A DNA stretch of 64,000 nucleotides from Clostridia bacterium (lineage in GTDB: Bacteria > Bacillota > Clostridia > Oscillospirales > Acutalibacteraceae): positions 1-64,000 of the forward strand of contig JAFWZR010000013.1 of the NCBI GenBank assembly GCA_017522225.1, given 5' to 3'. Positions 36,295 through 45,153 of the stretch are shown here, one piece after another. Position 1 is the first letter of the stretch. Every line of letters begins with the position of its first letter. The notes under the pieces were generated by a model. It worked only from the letters and a program-made list of their open reading frames with translations. It did not search any database and had not been told where the DNA came from. The translations under genes and the position numbers were made by a program.

Positions 36295-37194
36295 TTATTT
36301 CTGCTGATAAACAAGGATTCTTTCCACTTTTAATTCCCCTGCTTCACGGTCAATGTTACCAAGTCCCATCAGTTTGCCCGAAGGAGAATAAACAAGGCAA
36401 AGACCAACCGTAGTTTTATCCTTAACTCTGTTAAGGTCAAGTGCACCTCCGTTTGAAAAGTACACTGCCTGTTTTTCGCTCACCCGGACTGACGGATACG
36501 CAGAAAGCATCTCGTCGCAAGGTGCAATCAGATTCTCAACCATACCTGCCTCGACCGCTTTTTCAAGCTCTTCGAAGGTGACTGTCTTATCAATGCTGAT
36601 GCCGTTGGCTTTTGTTCGTCTCAAGGCTGAAATTACTGCACCGCACCCAAGCTTTTCACCGATATCTGCCGCTAACGAGCGGATATAGGTACCCGCTGAG
36701 CAAGAAACGTCTATTTCAAACTCATTGTTTTCAAGCTCAGTAATAATTTCTATAGAATGAATTGTAACATCCCTTGCTTCACGCTCGATTTCGATTCCCT
36801 GACGAGCAAGCTTGTAAAGGCGCACACCGTTTTTTGATACAGCGGAATACATAGGCGGCAGCTGCTTGATGTCTCCGACAAAAGACATAACCGCTGAATG
36901 TAGCTCTTCACTTGCTACATTCACCTCACGCGTTTCAAGCACCTCGCCTGTTGTGTCAAGTGTGTCTGTCACCGTTCCGAGCAGAATTCTGGCACGGTAT
37001 GATTTGTCGTGTGTGGGAAGATATTGAGAAAAACGGGTGGCTCCGCCAAGCATAATCGGTAAAACTCCCGTCGCCATCGGGTCCAGCGTTCCTGTATGTC
37101 CCGCTTTTTTAATTCCGAGAATCCGGCGTGTTTTATTGACCGCCGTAAACGAGGTTATACCCTCGGGCTTGTCGAGAAAAATGAAGCCTGTCAT
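36295..37194 (-). CDS. truB: tRNA pseudouridine-55 synthase
   Basis: A 299-residue TruB with the catalytic HTGTLDPMATGVLP motif (Asp nucleophile near residue 38), KSYRA, and CSAGTYIRSLAADIG, followed by a C-terminal PUA-like region. It forms pseudouridine 55 in the tRNA T-loop. The ATG at 37194 is six to seven bases from GGGAGG; a GTG just before it is too close. The usual rbfA and ribF neighbours are absent; the gene is transcribed alone. Confidence 0.95.
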   Translation of the reverse strand: MTGFIFLDKPEGITSFTAVNKTRRILGIKKAGHTGTLDPMATGVLPIMLGGATRFSQYLPTHDKSYRARILLGTVTDTLDTTGEVLETREVNVASEELHSAVMSFVGDIKQLPPMYSAVSKNGVRLYKLARQGIEIEREARDVTIHSIEIITELENNEFEIDVSCSAGTYIRSLAADIGEKLGCGAVISALRRTKANGISIDKTVTFEELEKAVEAGMVENLIAPCDEMLSAYPSVRVSEKQAVYFSNGGALDLNRVKDKTTVGLCLVYSPSGKLMGLGNIDREAGELKVERILVYQQK

Positions 37195-37388
37195 CACATT
37201 ACCTCCCTGAAAAATCTAACTAATTATACATTAATTATGACATAATTTCAAGCCGTAAAAATCGGCAACGTTTTTGTAATGTTTGTGCAAAAAATATATT
37301 TTTTTGTAATTTGGTGAAAAATTGTCTGTGTAATTACACAAAAACGCGAGGGTTAATTTGGTGTAAATGGAGAAATAGGAAAAATCGA

Positions 37389-37417
37389 TTGACTTTAAAT
37401 TTCTAATAGGATATGAT
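37389..37417 (+). promoter_or_regulatory. Sigma-A promoter of the sigma-factor gene
   Basis: TTGACT (37389-37394) and TATGAT (37412-37417), spacer 17. The rest of the 37198-37449 gap is A/T-rich and shows nothing else. Confidence 0.65.
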
Positions 37418-37449
37418 AATAGCGTATCTTAGTCCTGTGAGGTGTCCGT

Positions 37450-38007
37450 ATGGGTAAATTCTCAATAAAAGAGGATCTGCTTGATGCGGCACGCAACGGC
37501 GATAACGACGCGATGAACAAACTTGTTGAGACCTTTGCACCAACTGTTGAGAGCATTGCTGCGGCTTATATAGGGCGCTCCCCTCTGACGCACAGTGACC
37601 TGATTCAGGAAGGTATGATCGGTCTTCTGAGTTCCGTTTACAGTTATTCGTCATCGGGAGGTGCAGAGTTTCACACATACTCTGTTAAATGCATTTCCAA
37701 CCGTATAATGACTGCGGTTAGAAATCAACTGCGTAATAAACACACACCACTGAACTCTTACGTGCTTATCGACAGTATTGACCTGACCGACGGTCAGGCA
37801 AACCCCCAGACTGTAGTTGAAATGCAGGAAAGAATGAATGTTTTGCATCACAAAATCAAGACCGAGCTTACCGATCTTGAACGCGATGTGTTACAGCTTC
37901 ATATTTCCGGTCACAACTACAATTCTATTGCCGAAATCCTTTCTGTCAGCGCGAAAACCGTTGACAACGCTTTGCAAAGAGCAAGAAAAAAACTCAAGGA
38001 AAAATGA
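37450..38007 (+). CDS. Sigma-70 family RNA polymerase sigma factor, SigH-like
   Basis: A 185-residue sigma factor with region 2 (DLIQEGMIGLLSSVYSY and EFHTYSVKCISNRI) and region 4 (LTDLERDVLQLHISGHNYNSIAEIL, ending in a recognition helix VSAKTVDNALQRARKKL). Architecture and motifs match the SigH/stationary-phase branch of Firmicutes rather than ECF factors, and no anti-sigma gene is next to it. GAGGTG lies 7 bases before the ATG. Confidence 0.85.
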   Translation: MGKFSIKEDLLDAARNGDNDAMNKLVETFAPTVESIAAAYIGRSPLTHSDLIQEGMIGLLSSVYSYSSSGGAEFHTYSVKCISNRIMTAVRNQLRNKHTPLNSYVLIDSIDLTDGQANPQTVVEMQERMNVLHHKIKTELTDLERDVLQLHISGHNYNSIAEILSVSAKTVDNALQRARKKLKEK

Positions 38008-38081
38008 TACCTTTCACTTGCGGAATACGCAGGTGTCGCGGCCCGTACAGGCTGCAAATAAAATTAAGTGAGGTAAAAATC

Positions 38082-38360
38082 ATGTACGAAGACAAAACAT
38101 TAATTTGCAAGGATTGTGGTGAGGAGTTCATTTTCTCTGCAGGCGAGCAGGAGTTCTATGCTGAAAAAGGCTTTGTAAACGAGCCTCAGCGTTGTAAGAG
38201 CTGCCGTGATGCAAGAAAGAACGCAGTTCGTGGTGAGCGTGAGCTTTTCGAAGCAACATGTGCTAACTGTGGCGGCGTTGCTAAGGTTCCCTTCCGTCCC
38301 CGTGAAGACCGTCCTGTTTACTGCAGTGAGTGCTTCGCAGCAATGAAGGAAGAGGCATAA
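38082..38360 (+). CDS. Small double zinc-ribbon protein
   Basis: A 92-residue protein with C-x2-C-G-x-E-F and RCKSCRDARK, the zf-trcl signature, followed by a second ribbon, TCANCGG and VYCSECF. Function is not known; such proteins are common in Clostridia and may bind RNA or ribosomes (inference). GTGAGG 7 bases upstream fixes the start at 38082. It follows the sigma factor by 74 bases and may share its transcript. Confidence 0.8.
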   Translation: MYEDKTLICKDCGEEFIFSAGEQEFYAEKGFVNEPQRCKSCRDARKNAVRGERELFEATCANCGGVAKVPFRPREDRPVYCSECFAAMKEEA

Positions 38361-38377
38361 TTACATAGCATAAAACC

Positions 38378-38411
38378 AAAAGAGGTTATCTCGTTGGAGA
38401 TAACCTCTTTT
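38378..38411. terminator. Bidirectional terminator
   Basis: AAAAGAGGTTATCTC pairs with GAGATAACCTCTTTT around a GTTG loop, with T runs; shared by the zinc-ribbon gene and the convergent CPBP-like gene. Confidence 0.9.
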
Positions 38412-38414
38412 TTA

Positions 38415-39821
38415 TTATATCAGATCATTTGATGACGAATCATCTATACCGCCAAGGCTCTGCAGCTTCTGTGCAAAAGTGAGCTTCGGCTTTTTGGCAA
38501 CCTGTTTTTTGGGCTGCACCTTGCCGGACTTTTTATCAACAGATTCAGTCTTGTGTTTTTCAGGCTCGCTGCGGTGGTGACGGTGCTTTTTGCCACTGTC
38601 CTTACCGTAGGAGCTGAGATACTCATCAGCATCAAAATCCGCTGTGATTTCTCTTGAGCGGTGTTTCTTGTGTCCTGACATTTCTTTTGTCAGTTTTTTA
38701 AGCAAATCGTCAACATCTTCGGACGAAGTAACTTCAATATGATTAGTAAGCGTTTGTTCAATCGTCTTTTTACCTTGAAGCATTTCTTCATCGGACAGAC
38801 TTCTGCCTGCTGAATGATGGCTGTGACGGGCAATTTTTTTGAAGCTTTCGGGGCTTATCTCTTCAATACCTTCAGTTTTATCATTGATTGAACTTTCTTT
38901 TCCGGTCTTACGCCGTGCTTCAGATTCTTTCGATATAGCTTCTTCTCTTGCTTTTCTTTGTGCTTTTTTGGCATTGATTTTTTTCATAGCTGTTTTGTAA
39001 TAAATCAAAGCAAGCAAAAATGAAAGCACCTGAATTGATAGCATATGCGGCATAAAGGTCCATAGCTTATAATCCGGTATTACCAGAATACAGGTTGAAA
39101 AGTATGTATAGACAAAATTATCCATTAAAGCGATATACGTTGAACCTGAAACACGTGTCATCATACCACGTTTGATACCCGCGAGCATCTCTTTGATTAT
39201 GCCGAACGCCACAATGAAAATAACAAATCGTTTTGCATTACTGTCATAAACACCTAAGAGATAATCGCGCAGAACAATTACAAGAGTTAAAGACATACAC
39301 AGCCCTGACTGTATCAGGTTTGCTCGTGCAAAGGATGTGCTTTTAACAAGAGTTTTGAGAACAAATCCCCTGAAGAAGAACTCCTTAAACAGTGATGTCA
39401 GGAGAACCGAAACCGAATAAACCAAAGCAATTGTAAAAGGTCTTATATTTGCATTCTCGTCAACAAACCGTGAGTTGGGAGAGGAAAATACTATATCAAG
39501 GCTACCCGGACTCGTAAGTGAAAGATATACACACTCGGCACCGACAACAACCGCAATAGGGATAGCCGCAAGGCATACACCGTAAATCAAGCCTGCTTTG
39601 ATTTTCTCTTCATTAAGACTTATGCCGAGCAATTTGTAAGACGATCTTGACGCGCGGACATACATTATAAGCACTGCAAAGCCCATAAGCCAAGCAAAAA
39701 TCGGTGTTCCGATGATGGTAAGGTCGGTTTTAAACAAGAAAACATCAATGCAGTAAAAAGCCAGAACTGCAAAAAACATTGAAAAAATATCAGGCAATGC
39801 TCTTGCCTTCGGATTGCTCAT
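38415..39821 (-). CDS. CPBP-family membrane protein with lost catalytic residues and basic cytoplasmic tail
   Basis: A 468-residue protein. About eight membrane segments occupy residues 10-290. The CPBP (CAAX protease/Abi) EExxxR motif reads K146-E147-FFF-R151, the expected His after the second motif is absent, and the GSxxxAxxxHxxxN region reads GSTYIALMD with Asp234 in place of His. It is therefore likely a pseudoprotease. Residues 290-468 form a charged Lys/His/Ser-rich tail (SGHKKHRS, GKKHRHHRSE) that is predicted cytoplasmic. GGAGGGAG precedes the ATG. It follows the FkbM gene by 56 bases. Role unknown. Confidence 0.65.
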   Translation of the reverse strand: MSNPKARALPDIFSMFFAVLAFYCIDVFLFKTDLTIIGTPIFAWLMGFAVLIMYVRASRSSYKLLGISLNEEKIKAGLIYGVCLAAIPIAVVVGAECVYLSLTSPGSLDIVFSSPNSRFVDENANIRPFTIALVYSVSVLLTSLFKEFFFRGFVLKTLVKSTSFARANLIQSGLCMSLTLVIVLRDYLLGVYDSNAKRFVIFIVAFGIIKEMLAGIKRGMMTRVSGSTYIALMDNFVYTYFSTCILVIPDYKLWTFMPHMLSIQVLSFLLALIYYKTAMKKINAKKAQRKAREEAISKESEARRKTGKESSINDKTEGIEEISPESFKKIARHSHHSAGRSLSDEEMLQGKKTIEQTLTNHIEVTSSEDVDDLLKKLTKEMSGHKKHRSREITADFDADEYLSSYGKDSGKKHRHHRSEPEKHKTESVDKKSGKVQPKKQVAKKPKLTFAQKLQSLGGIDDSSSNDLI

Positions 39822-39877
39822 TCTCTCCCTCCTTTACATAAGTTTATAACTTATACAGTATAGCATAACTGTATATA

Positions 39878-40942
39878 CTAATCAATAGTACAATAAAAAT
39901 TTGATTCCCACGCGGGTACATACGGATGATGGCAGAAATATATTTTATATTCCGGACAAAGCTCATTGATTTTCAGCGGTAAGCGGAACATATCGGAGTT
40001 GCGGTGGTAGGCACAGACATAGAGCTTCGGGCGATGCTTTTTAATTGTATTTTTTGCACCGTCAAGCGCTTTTTCCTCACTGCCCTCAATGTCCATTTTA
40101 AGCACGGTGATTTTTTCACCGTTCAGGATATTGTCAACGCTGTCCGCCTGCACTTCAACCTTACCTGCAGTAGAAAGCTTAGAGTTTCTGCCCTTCTTCT
40201 TTTCAAAGAAGAGGGTTTCTTTTGTATCCCAGGCAGCAAGGTTGTAGGTGGTAATATTTTTAAGTTCCGAAGTTTTATCCGTCAGCTTACGGTAATTCTT
40301 TTCGTCAGGCTCAACTGCAATGATTTTTTCATATTCTCCACCCGTTGCCTGTAAGAACTCACGCACGGTGTCTCCGTCATACGCACCGAGATCCATAAAA
40401 ATCTCATCATTGCCGAGTGCCAGATACTGAGAGTAGATTTCTTCCTTCTGCTTTTCGCATTTAAAAAGATATTCGGTCTTTCCGCTGACCTTAAAATTGA
40501 GAATATCAATAAAGCTCTGACGCGAAAAATCATCAGACAAAAGATTATATGCACGCTCGAACTCCCCATCGTGCTCCTCAATAAATTCGCGTGTAAAAAC
40601 ACCGTCATCGACAATCGGTACATTCGGAGCAAAAAGAGTGTGCTTCTCTGACAAAGATTTTATTCTTTTAAGCATCGCTTCATCGTGCACTGCGAAGCAG
40701 ACTACAATTACAAAATCGTCATACTTCAGGCAGAGGTCAGAGTATTTTACCACCTTATAGCCACGGAAGGAATGACCTCTGACAAATTCGTCAGATGCAA
40801 AAATTTCAGCAACACTTACACCGATTTCATTAAGCTTTTCGATTACCATATCCGTGCCGTTACCCATACCGTAAAGTGCAATCGGCAGGTTTGTTTCCTT
40901 AAGGTAATCCCAAACGTTTTTTTCTTTTATTCTTTCAATCAT
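39878..40942 (-). CDS. FkbM-family methyltransferase
   Basis: A 354-residue protein. The N-terminal 150 residues hold a Rossmann-like region (IALYGMGNGTDMV) typical of clostridial FkbM proteins. The methyltransferase core has FMDLGAYDGDTV, AVEPDEKN and VLKMDIEGSEEKAL, the SAM-binding and FkbM signatures. It probably O-methylates a sugar in a surface glycan. The RBS is weak. Its start region faces the promoter of the next, divergent gene. Confidence 0.88.
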   Translation of the reverse strand: MIERIKEKNVWDYLKETNLPIALYGMGNGTDMVIEKLNEIGVSVAEIFASDEFVRGHSFRGYKVVKYSDLCLKYDDFVIVVCFAVHDEAMLKRIKSLSEKHTLFAPNVPIVDDGVFTREFIEEHDGEFERAYNLLSDDFSRQSFIDILNFKVSGKTEYLFKCEKQKEEIYSQYLALGNDEIFMDLGAYDGDTVREFLQATGGEYEKIIAVEPDEKNYRKLTDKTSELKNITTYNLAAWDTKETLFFEKKKGRNSKLSTAGKVEVQADSVDNILNGEKITVLKMDIEGSEEKALDGAKNTIKKHRPKLYVCAYHRNSDMFRLPLKINELCPEYKIYFCHHPYVPAWESNFYCTID

Positions 40943-40958
40943 AATTTTACGCTTTCTG

Positions 40959-40988
40959 TTGTTTTTTGTTACGGGAATATGATATACT
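40959..40988 (+). promoter_or_regulatory. Promoter of the glycosidase-like gene
   Basis: TTGTTT (40959-40964) and TATACT (40983-40988), spacer 18. This promoter overlaps the longer in-frame start at 40966, so the coding start is placed downstream. Confidence 0.55.
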
Positions 40989-41019
40989 AAATTATCTTAA
41001 TAATCAAGGTTGTGATTTG

Positions 41020-43203
41020 ATGAAATATGATTTCAGCAATTTTAAAATCGTTGCTGTCAGTGACATCGAACTGCGCGCTGCAGAAATGTTTGCAGAGGAG
41101 ATTGAAATCCGTGCCGGCTACAAGCCCGAAATCTGTGCCGATTGCGACGATAATTATGTTGTGCTGTGCATCAAGGATGAGAGCGACAGCGAAGAATACT
41201 GCATTGATCACTGCGACAAAAAAGTCGTTATAACCGCTCACCGTCTGCGCAGTCTTATATACGGCTTCGGCGAGTTTATCAGAAAAGCTGTTTTTGACGG
41301 TGAAAGCATCTGTCTTATCAAAAATATCAGCCTTAAAAGAGTGCCGTCAATGAAAATCCGCGGTCATCAGCTCAGCTATACCGATATGAATAACACAGTT
41401 GATGCGTGGGATAAGGCACAGTATGAGCGTTATATCCGCGACCTTATGCTTTTCGGTATGAACACGGTTGAGGCAGACTCGGGTGTGCGTGAAGAAACAA
41501 GCTTCCTGATGAGATTTTCACAAAAGGAAATGCTTATGGCAATGTCTGAAATCTGCGTAAAGCTTGACATTGACCTTTCCGTATGGCACGAATTATGGAC
41601 CAAGGACTCCGACGAGGAGACAATGGAAAAAATGCACCGTCTTTATGACGATCTGCCGAAGCTTGACATTCTTTTCCCTCCCGGAGGTGACCCCGGTGAT
41701 ATGCAGGGTGATGCTTTTGTTCAGCGTTGCGTAAAAATGAAACGCGAAATGCAGAAGGTTTTCCCGAAAATTCAGATGTGGCCGTCAGCACAGGCACCGC
41801 ACGAATACCCTGATTGGGGCAAAAGATTTGTAAAAGAAATGGCAAAGTGTCCTGAAGAAATTGACGGTATTATCTACGGTCCTAACCACGCAATGCCGCT
41901 TGACGAATTACGCAGAAAGATTGACAGCCGTTACCCGTTCAGACTTTATCCCGACATCGGTCACAACGTACGCTGTGAAACTCCCGTTCACTTTGACCGC
42001 GACGACTGGCACTATTCCCTTGCCGCAACGCTCAGCCGTGAGGCAGTCAACCCGCGTCCGTCCGAATACAGACTGTATCACAGACAGACAAGACAGTATG
42101 TTGACGGCAGCGTTACATATTCCGAGGGTGTCAACGATGACCTTAACAAATTCGAGTGGAGCGCAATGGACCTTGACTGCGACAGCGATATGAGAGAAAA
42201 TGTGCTTGATTACTGCCGTGCATTTTTCATCGGCGCTGATGCTGAAGCACTAGCAGACATGATCATCGCATTTGAGCACAGCTGGAACGGTGACCCTGTA
42301 GAAAACAGAAATATTCAGACAAGCTTTGACGCATTCACAAATATGGCACAGGAAAAGCCCAATCTTATGAACAACTGGCGGTTTGTGCTTCATCTTTTCA
42401 GAGCATACTGCGACAAGCTCGTGCGTGACAGACGAATCTTTGAACTCGGATTGATTGATGAGGCAAAAATCCTTGTTTATAAGGGCGAAACAGAAAAGGC
42501 ATTGGAAATTCTCAAGACTGATTTCTGTGACGAATACAAGAAAAACCGCCAAAAGATTGATGAGTTGGCAGAAATACTTTTCAATCTTATCGGTATACAG
42601 CTTGACGTTGAACGTTACCATGGTATGAAGTGGGAAAGAGGTTGTACGCTGATGACAATCGATAACCCCATTACAGACAGACGTTATCTTGTAAATAAAT
42701 TTACCGAAAACCCCGAAAATGCAATTAAATATTTCGACAGAAACATTGTTGACAGTGACGAGTATTATTTCTCCTTTGCTGAGCACGGCTTTGAGGTCTG
42801 CGGCAAACAGAAGGGCGAATATTATATGAATTTCCGCGGTGATATGAACTTTGATGCCGAATTGCCGATGTGTATAACAAAGGTTTATGATCACTTTAAC
42901 TTTGATTGCCGTGTTTCGGGACTGATTTCAGGCGATTACAAGCTCCGCATCACATACAAGAACAACCAGAATGACGAAATTATTCATCATAAGGTGACAA
43001 TCAACGGAAATGTCATCCATGACGGTGCTCAGTACGGCGGTGTAAGAGACGAGGAGTACGAAAAGCTCTTCCTTGCTGACGGATTTTCAAGTATTGTTTA
43101 TGATATCCCCGAAAAATATCTTGAAAACGGCTGTGCCGTGCTTGAAATCACAGAGCCTATTGACGGATTTATGATAAGTGAATTCCGATTTACAAAGGCG
43201 TAA
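41020..43203 (+). CDS. Uncharacterised glycosidase-like protein (GH20/GH67-like barrel)
   Basis: A 727-residue protein without a signal peptide. Residues 1-115 resemble the N-domain that precedes GH20/GH67 barrels; the barrel begins at PSMKIRGHQLSYTDMNN, followed by AWDKAQYERYIRDLMLFGMNTVE, LSVWHELW and IYGPNHA. The C-terminal 130 residues are beta-rich. The family is seen in Clostridia and Bacteroidetes without an established activity, so the catalytic residues are not assigned. The ATG at 41020 has AAGG 10 bases upstream. Two secreted dockerin proteins follow on the same strand. Confidence 0.6.
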   Translation: MKYDFSNFKIVAVSDIELRAAEMFAEEIEIRAGYKPEICADCDDNYVVLCIKDESDSEEYCIDHCDKKVVITAHRLRSLIYGFGEFIRKAVFDGESICLIKNISLKRVPSMKIRGHQLSYTDMNNTVDAWDKAQYERYIRDLMLFGMNTVEADSGVREETSFLMRFSQKEMLMAMSEICVKLDIDLSVWHELWTKDSDEETMEKMHRLYDDLPKLDILFPPGGDPGDMQGDAFVQRCVKMKREMQKVFPKIQMWPSAQAPHEYPDWGKRFVKEMAKCPEEIDGIIYGPNHAMPLDELRRKIDSRYPFRLYPDIGHNVRCETPVHFDRDDWHYSLAATLSREAVNPRPSEYRLYHRQTRQYVDGSVTYSEGVNDDLNKFEWSAMDLDCDSDMRENVLDYCRAFFIGADAEALADMIIAFEHSWNGDPVENRNIQTSFDAFTNMAQEKPNLMNNWRFVLHLFRAYCDKLVRDRRIFELGLIDEAKILVYKGETEKALEILKTDFCDEYKKNRQKIDELAEILFNLIGIQLDVERYHGMKWERGCTLMTIDNPITDRRYLVNKFTENPENAIKYFDRNIVDSDEYYFSFAEHGFEVCGKQKGEYYMNFRGDMNFDAELPMCITKVYDHFNFDCRVSGLISGDYKLRITYKNNQNDEIIHHKVTINGNVIHDGAQYGGVRDEEYEKLFLADGFSSIVYDIPEKYLENGCAVLEITEPIDGFMISEFRFTKA

Positions 43204-43256
43204 ATGTAATCGGACTGCTTATTGTGAACAAAACCAAATCTAAGGAGGAAAACGAA

Positions 43257-44096
43257 ATGAAACAAACGGTAAAAAACTTTCTTTGCGCATTACTTGTTAT
43301 TTGTATTGTGCTGACATCGTCGGTGATGGCTTTTGCTGCTGTTACAGGTGACATCAACTCCGACGGTAAGGTGAATTCAACAGATGCGCTCGGTATCCTT
43401 AAGTATACCGTCGGTGCAACACCGTCAAAGTTTGAAAAAAGCGTTGCCGATGTTAACGCTGACGGAAAGATCAACTCAACAGATGCTCTTGCTGTGCTCA
43501 GAATCGCGGTGGGTATCGGTAACTCAACAGAATTAAGCAAGGATGAAATTGTCAAGCTTTATAATAACGGTCTTGCAAAAGTCAGTGAACAGCTTACCTG
43601 TAACCTTACAATTTCTACTGATATTTCAGGAACTGTTAATAAGTTCCTGATGAACGGCGAGAAAAATCCTATGTTTGAAAGTCTATTAGAAAACACGCTT
43701 AATTCGGATTATGAAGACGAAAAATACAGATTTTTCAACGGAAAAACAACTGACGGACAAAAAGCCAAGGACATTCTTGCTTCAATCAACTTAACAGCAA
43801 ACAGAGTTAAATCCGCAAAAGCAGTAAAACAAGGTAACGGATATAAACTCAATATTGTGCTTGTCGAAGAAACTGTAACCTTGGATGAGCTTTTGCCTGA
43901 TATGATAGATTTCGACTACTGTGAGGTTACTTATCCCGGAACAAATATAACCGCCATAATTGATAACGAGGGCAGAATTGAACGCGTTGATTATGTTTCA
44001 GACGGTCATATGAAAGCTTCCGGCCACATAAACGACTCTTCTGTATATATTGATGTGTTAATCGCCGAGGAAAGCACATACACATTCTCATACTAA
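43257..44096 (+). CDS. Secreted protein with N-terminal dockerin (paralog A)
   Basis: A 279-residue protein: signal peptide (ends AFA, residue 27), then directly a dockerin with two calcium loops, DINSDGKVNSTD and DVNADGKINSTD, and a C-terminal domain starting DEIVKLYNNGLAKV and ending ITAIIDNEGRI-type sequence. The N-terminal position of the dockerin is unusual. TAAGGAGG lies 9 bases before the ATG. It is 54 bases after the glycosidase-like gene and probably in its transcript. The C-domain function is unknown. Confidence 0.85.
   Translation: MKQTVKNFLCALLVICIVLTSSVMAFAAVTGDINSDGKVNSTDALGILKYTVGATPSKFEKSVADVNADGKINSTDALAVLRIAVGIGNSTELSKDEIVKLYNNGLAKVSEQLTCNLTISTDISGTVNKFLMNGEKNPMFESLLENTLNSDYEDEKYRFFNGKTTDGQKAKDILASINLTANRVKSAKAVKQGNGYKLNIVLVEETVTLDELLPDMIDFDYCEVTYPGTNITAIIDNEGRIERVDYVSDGHMKASGHINDSSVYIDVLIAEESTYTFSY
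43329..43515 (+). repeat. 187-bp dockerin-coding repeat, copy A
   Basis: Compared base by base with 44252-44438, only five positions differ in 187. The copy covers the end of the signal peptide and the complete dockerin. Confidence 0.95.
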
Positions 44097-44191
44097 AGTT
44101 AAGTAAAATTTTGTCGGAGGTTATATGATAGTATAACTTTCTTTTAAACATTACACGAAATTTTCATACCCTAATCAAGGAGGAAACGATA

Positions 44192-45103
44192 ATGAAAAAA
44201 GCATTCAGCGCACTACTTACTCTGGCATTGCTCTTTACTTCAACCGTTTTTGCTTTTGCTGCTGTTACAGGTGACATCAACTCCGACGGTAAGGTGAATT
44301 CAACAGATGCACTCGGCATTCTTAAGTATACCGTCGGTGCAACACCGTCAAAGTTTGACAAAAGCGTTGCCGATGTCAACGCTGACGGAAAGATCAACTC
44401 AACAGATGCTCTTGCTGTGCTCAGAATCGCGGTGGGTACTGTTAATCCTCCGTCATCATCTGCTGAAATCATAAATCTCTATAACAACGCTGTCAATAAG
44501 GCTGTTTCTTCAAAGGCAGGCTTCAAAAAAAGCAGAGTAACTGTATTGCACAACCTCGAAGGCGGTGCTCTGCTCAAAATTCAGCTTGTTGTTGATATGG
44601 TTAACGATTTCCTCGGTGTCGGAACAACACAGTGGGATAATAAGAAGGGCAAGCAGGATAACCTCAGTAAGGCTTCACTTACAGCATCTGACATCAAGCA
44701 TGCTTACTGCACAGAAAATAACGGTTTATACACCGTAACTCTGAGTCTGAAGGACGGTAGCAGTTCAGCTAATATTTCAGGCAACTCTGACACATCACCG
44801 CTTCAGAGAGCAGGCGTATTCGCAGGTAAGGGCGACAAGAGAGCTTATGACTATAAGAATTCCGAGAACATATACGCAGCTATCAACGGTGTTGATGAGT
44901 GTACAGCAGAGTCAGCACTTGAGAAGGTAACAAACACAAAGATCACAGCTGTTATCGACTCAAAGACAGGTAACCTTCAGTCACTCACAGCTTCATGGGA
45001 TTGGTACGTTGAGCTTACAAATGTTAAGTACACGGTCGTTGGCATCAAGCAGGCTAAGGGTAACGCTACAACAACAGTCAAGATAACTGACTTTAATTAT
45101 TAA
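44192..45103 (+). CDS. Secreted protein with N-terminal dockerin (paralog B)
   Basis: A 303-residue relative of the preceding gene. Signal peptide, dockerin loops DINSDGKVNSTD and DVNADGKINSTD, a Pro/Ser linker, then a C-domain opening EIINLYNNAVNKAV and containing ITAVIDSKTGNL and a YTVVGIK strand. The dockerin is almost identical to copy A while the C-domains have diverged far. CAAGGAGG precedes the ATG; a weak promoter (TTGTCG 44111, TATAAC 44132, spacer 15) may exist in the 95-base gap. Function of the C-domain unknown. Confidence 0.85.
   Translation: MKKAFSALLTLALLFTSTVFAFAAVTGDINSDGKVNSTDALGILKYTVGATPSKFDKSVADVNADGKINSTDALAVLRIAVGTVNPPSSSAEIINLYNNAVNKAVSSKAGFKKSRVTVLHNLEGGALLKIQLVVDMVNDFLGVGTTQWDNKKGKQDNLSKASLTASDIKHAYCTENNGLYTVTLSLKDGSSSANISGNSDTSPLQRAGVFAGKGDKRAYDYKNSENIYAAINGVDECTAESALEKVTNTKITAVIDSKTGNLQSLTASWDWYVELTNVKYTVVGIKQAKGNATTTVKITDFNY
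44252..44438 (+). repeat. 187-bp dockerin-coding repeat, copy B
   Basis: Partner of 43329-43515, with 182 of 187 bases identical; four of the five differences are synonymous. Confidence 0.95.
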
Positions 45104-45115
45104 TATCGACTTAAC

Positions 45116-45152
45116 AAAAAGGACGATGCAGTTCAAAATGCATCGTCCTTTT
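45116..45152. terminator. Bidirectional terminator
   Basis: AAAAGGACGATGCA (45117-45130) pairs with TGCATCGTCCTTTT (45139-45152); shared by paralog B and the convergent rsmA. Confidence 0.9.
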
Positions 45153-45153
45153 C

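Noticed and set aside
37195-37197. GTG start of truB
   Set aside because: Too close to the GGGAGG site; the ATG at 37194 has normal spacing.
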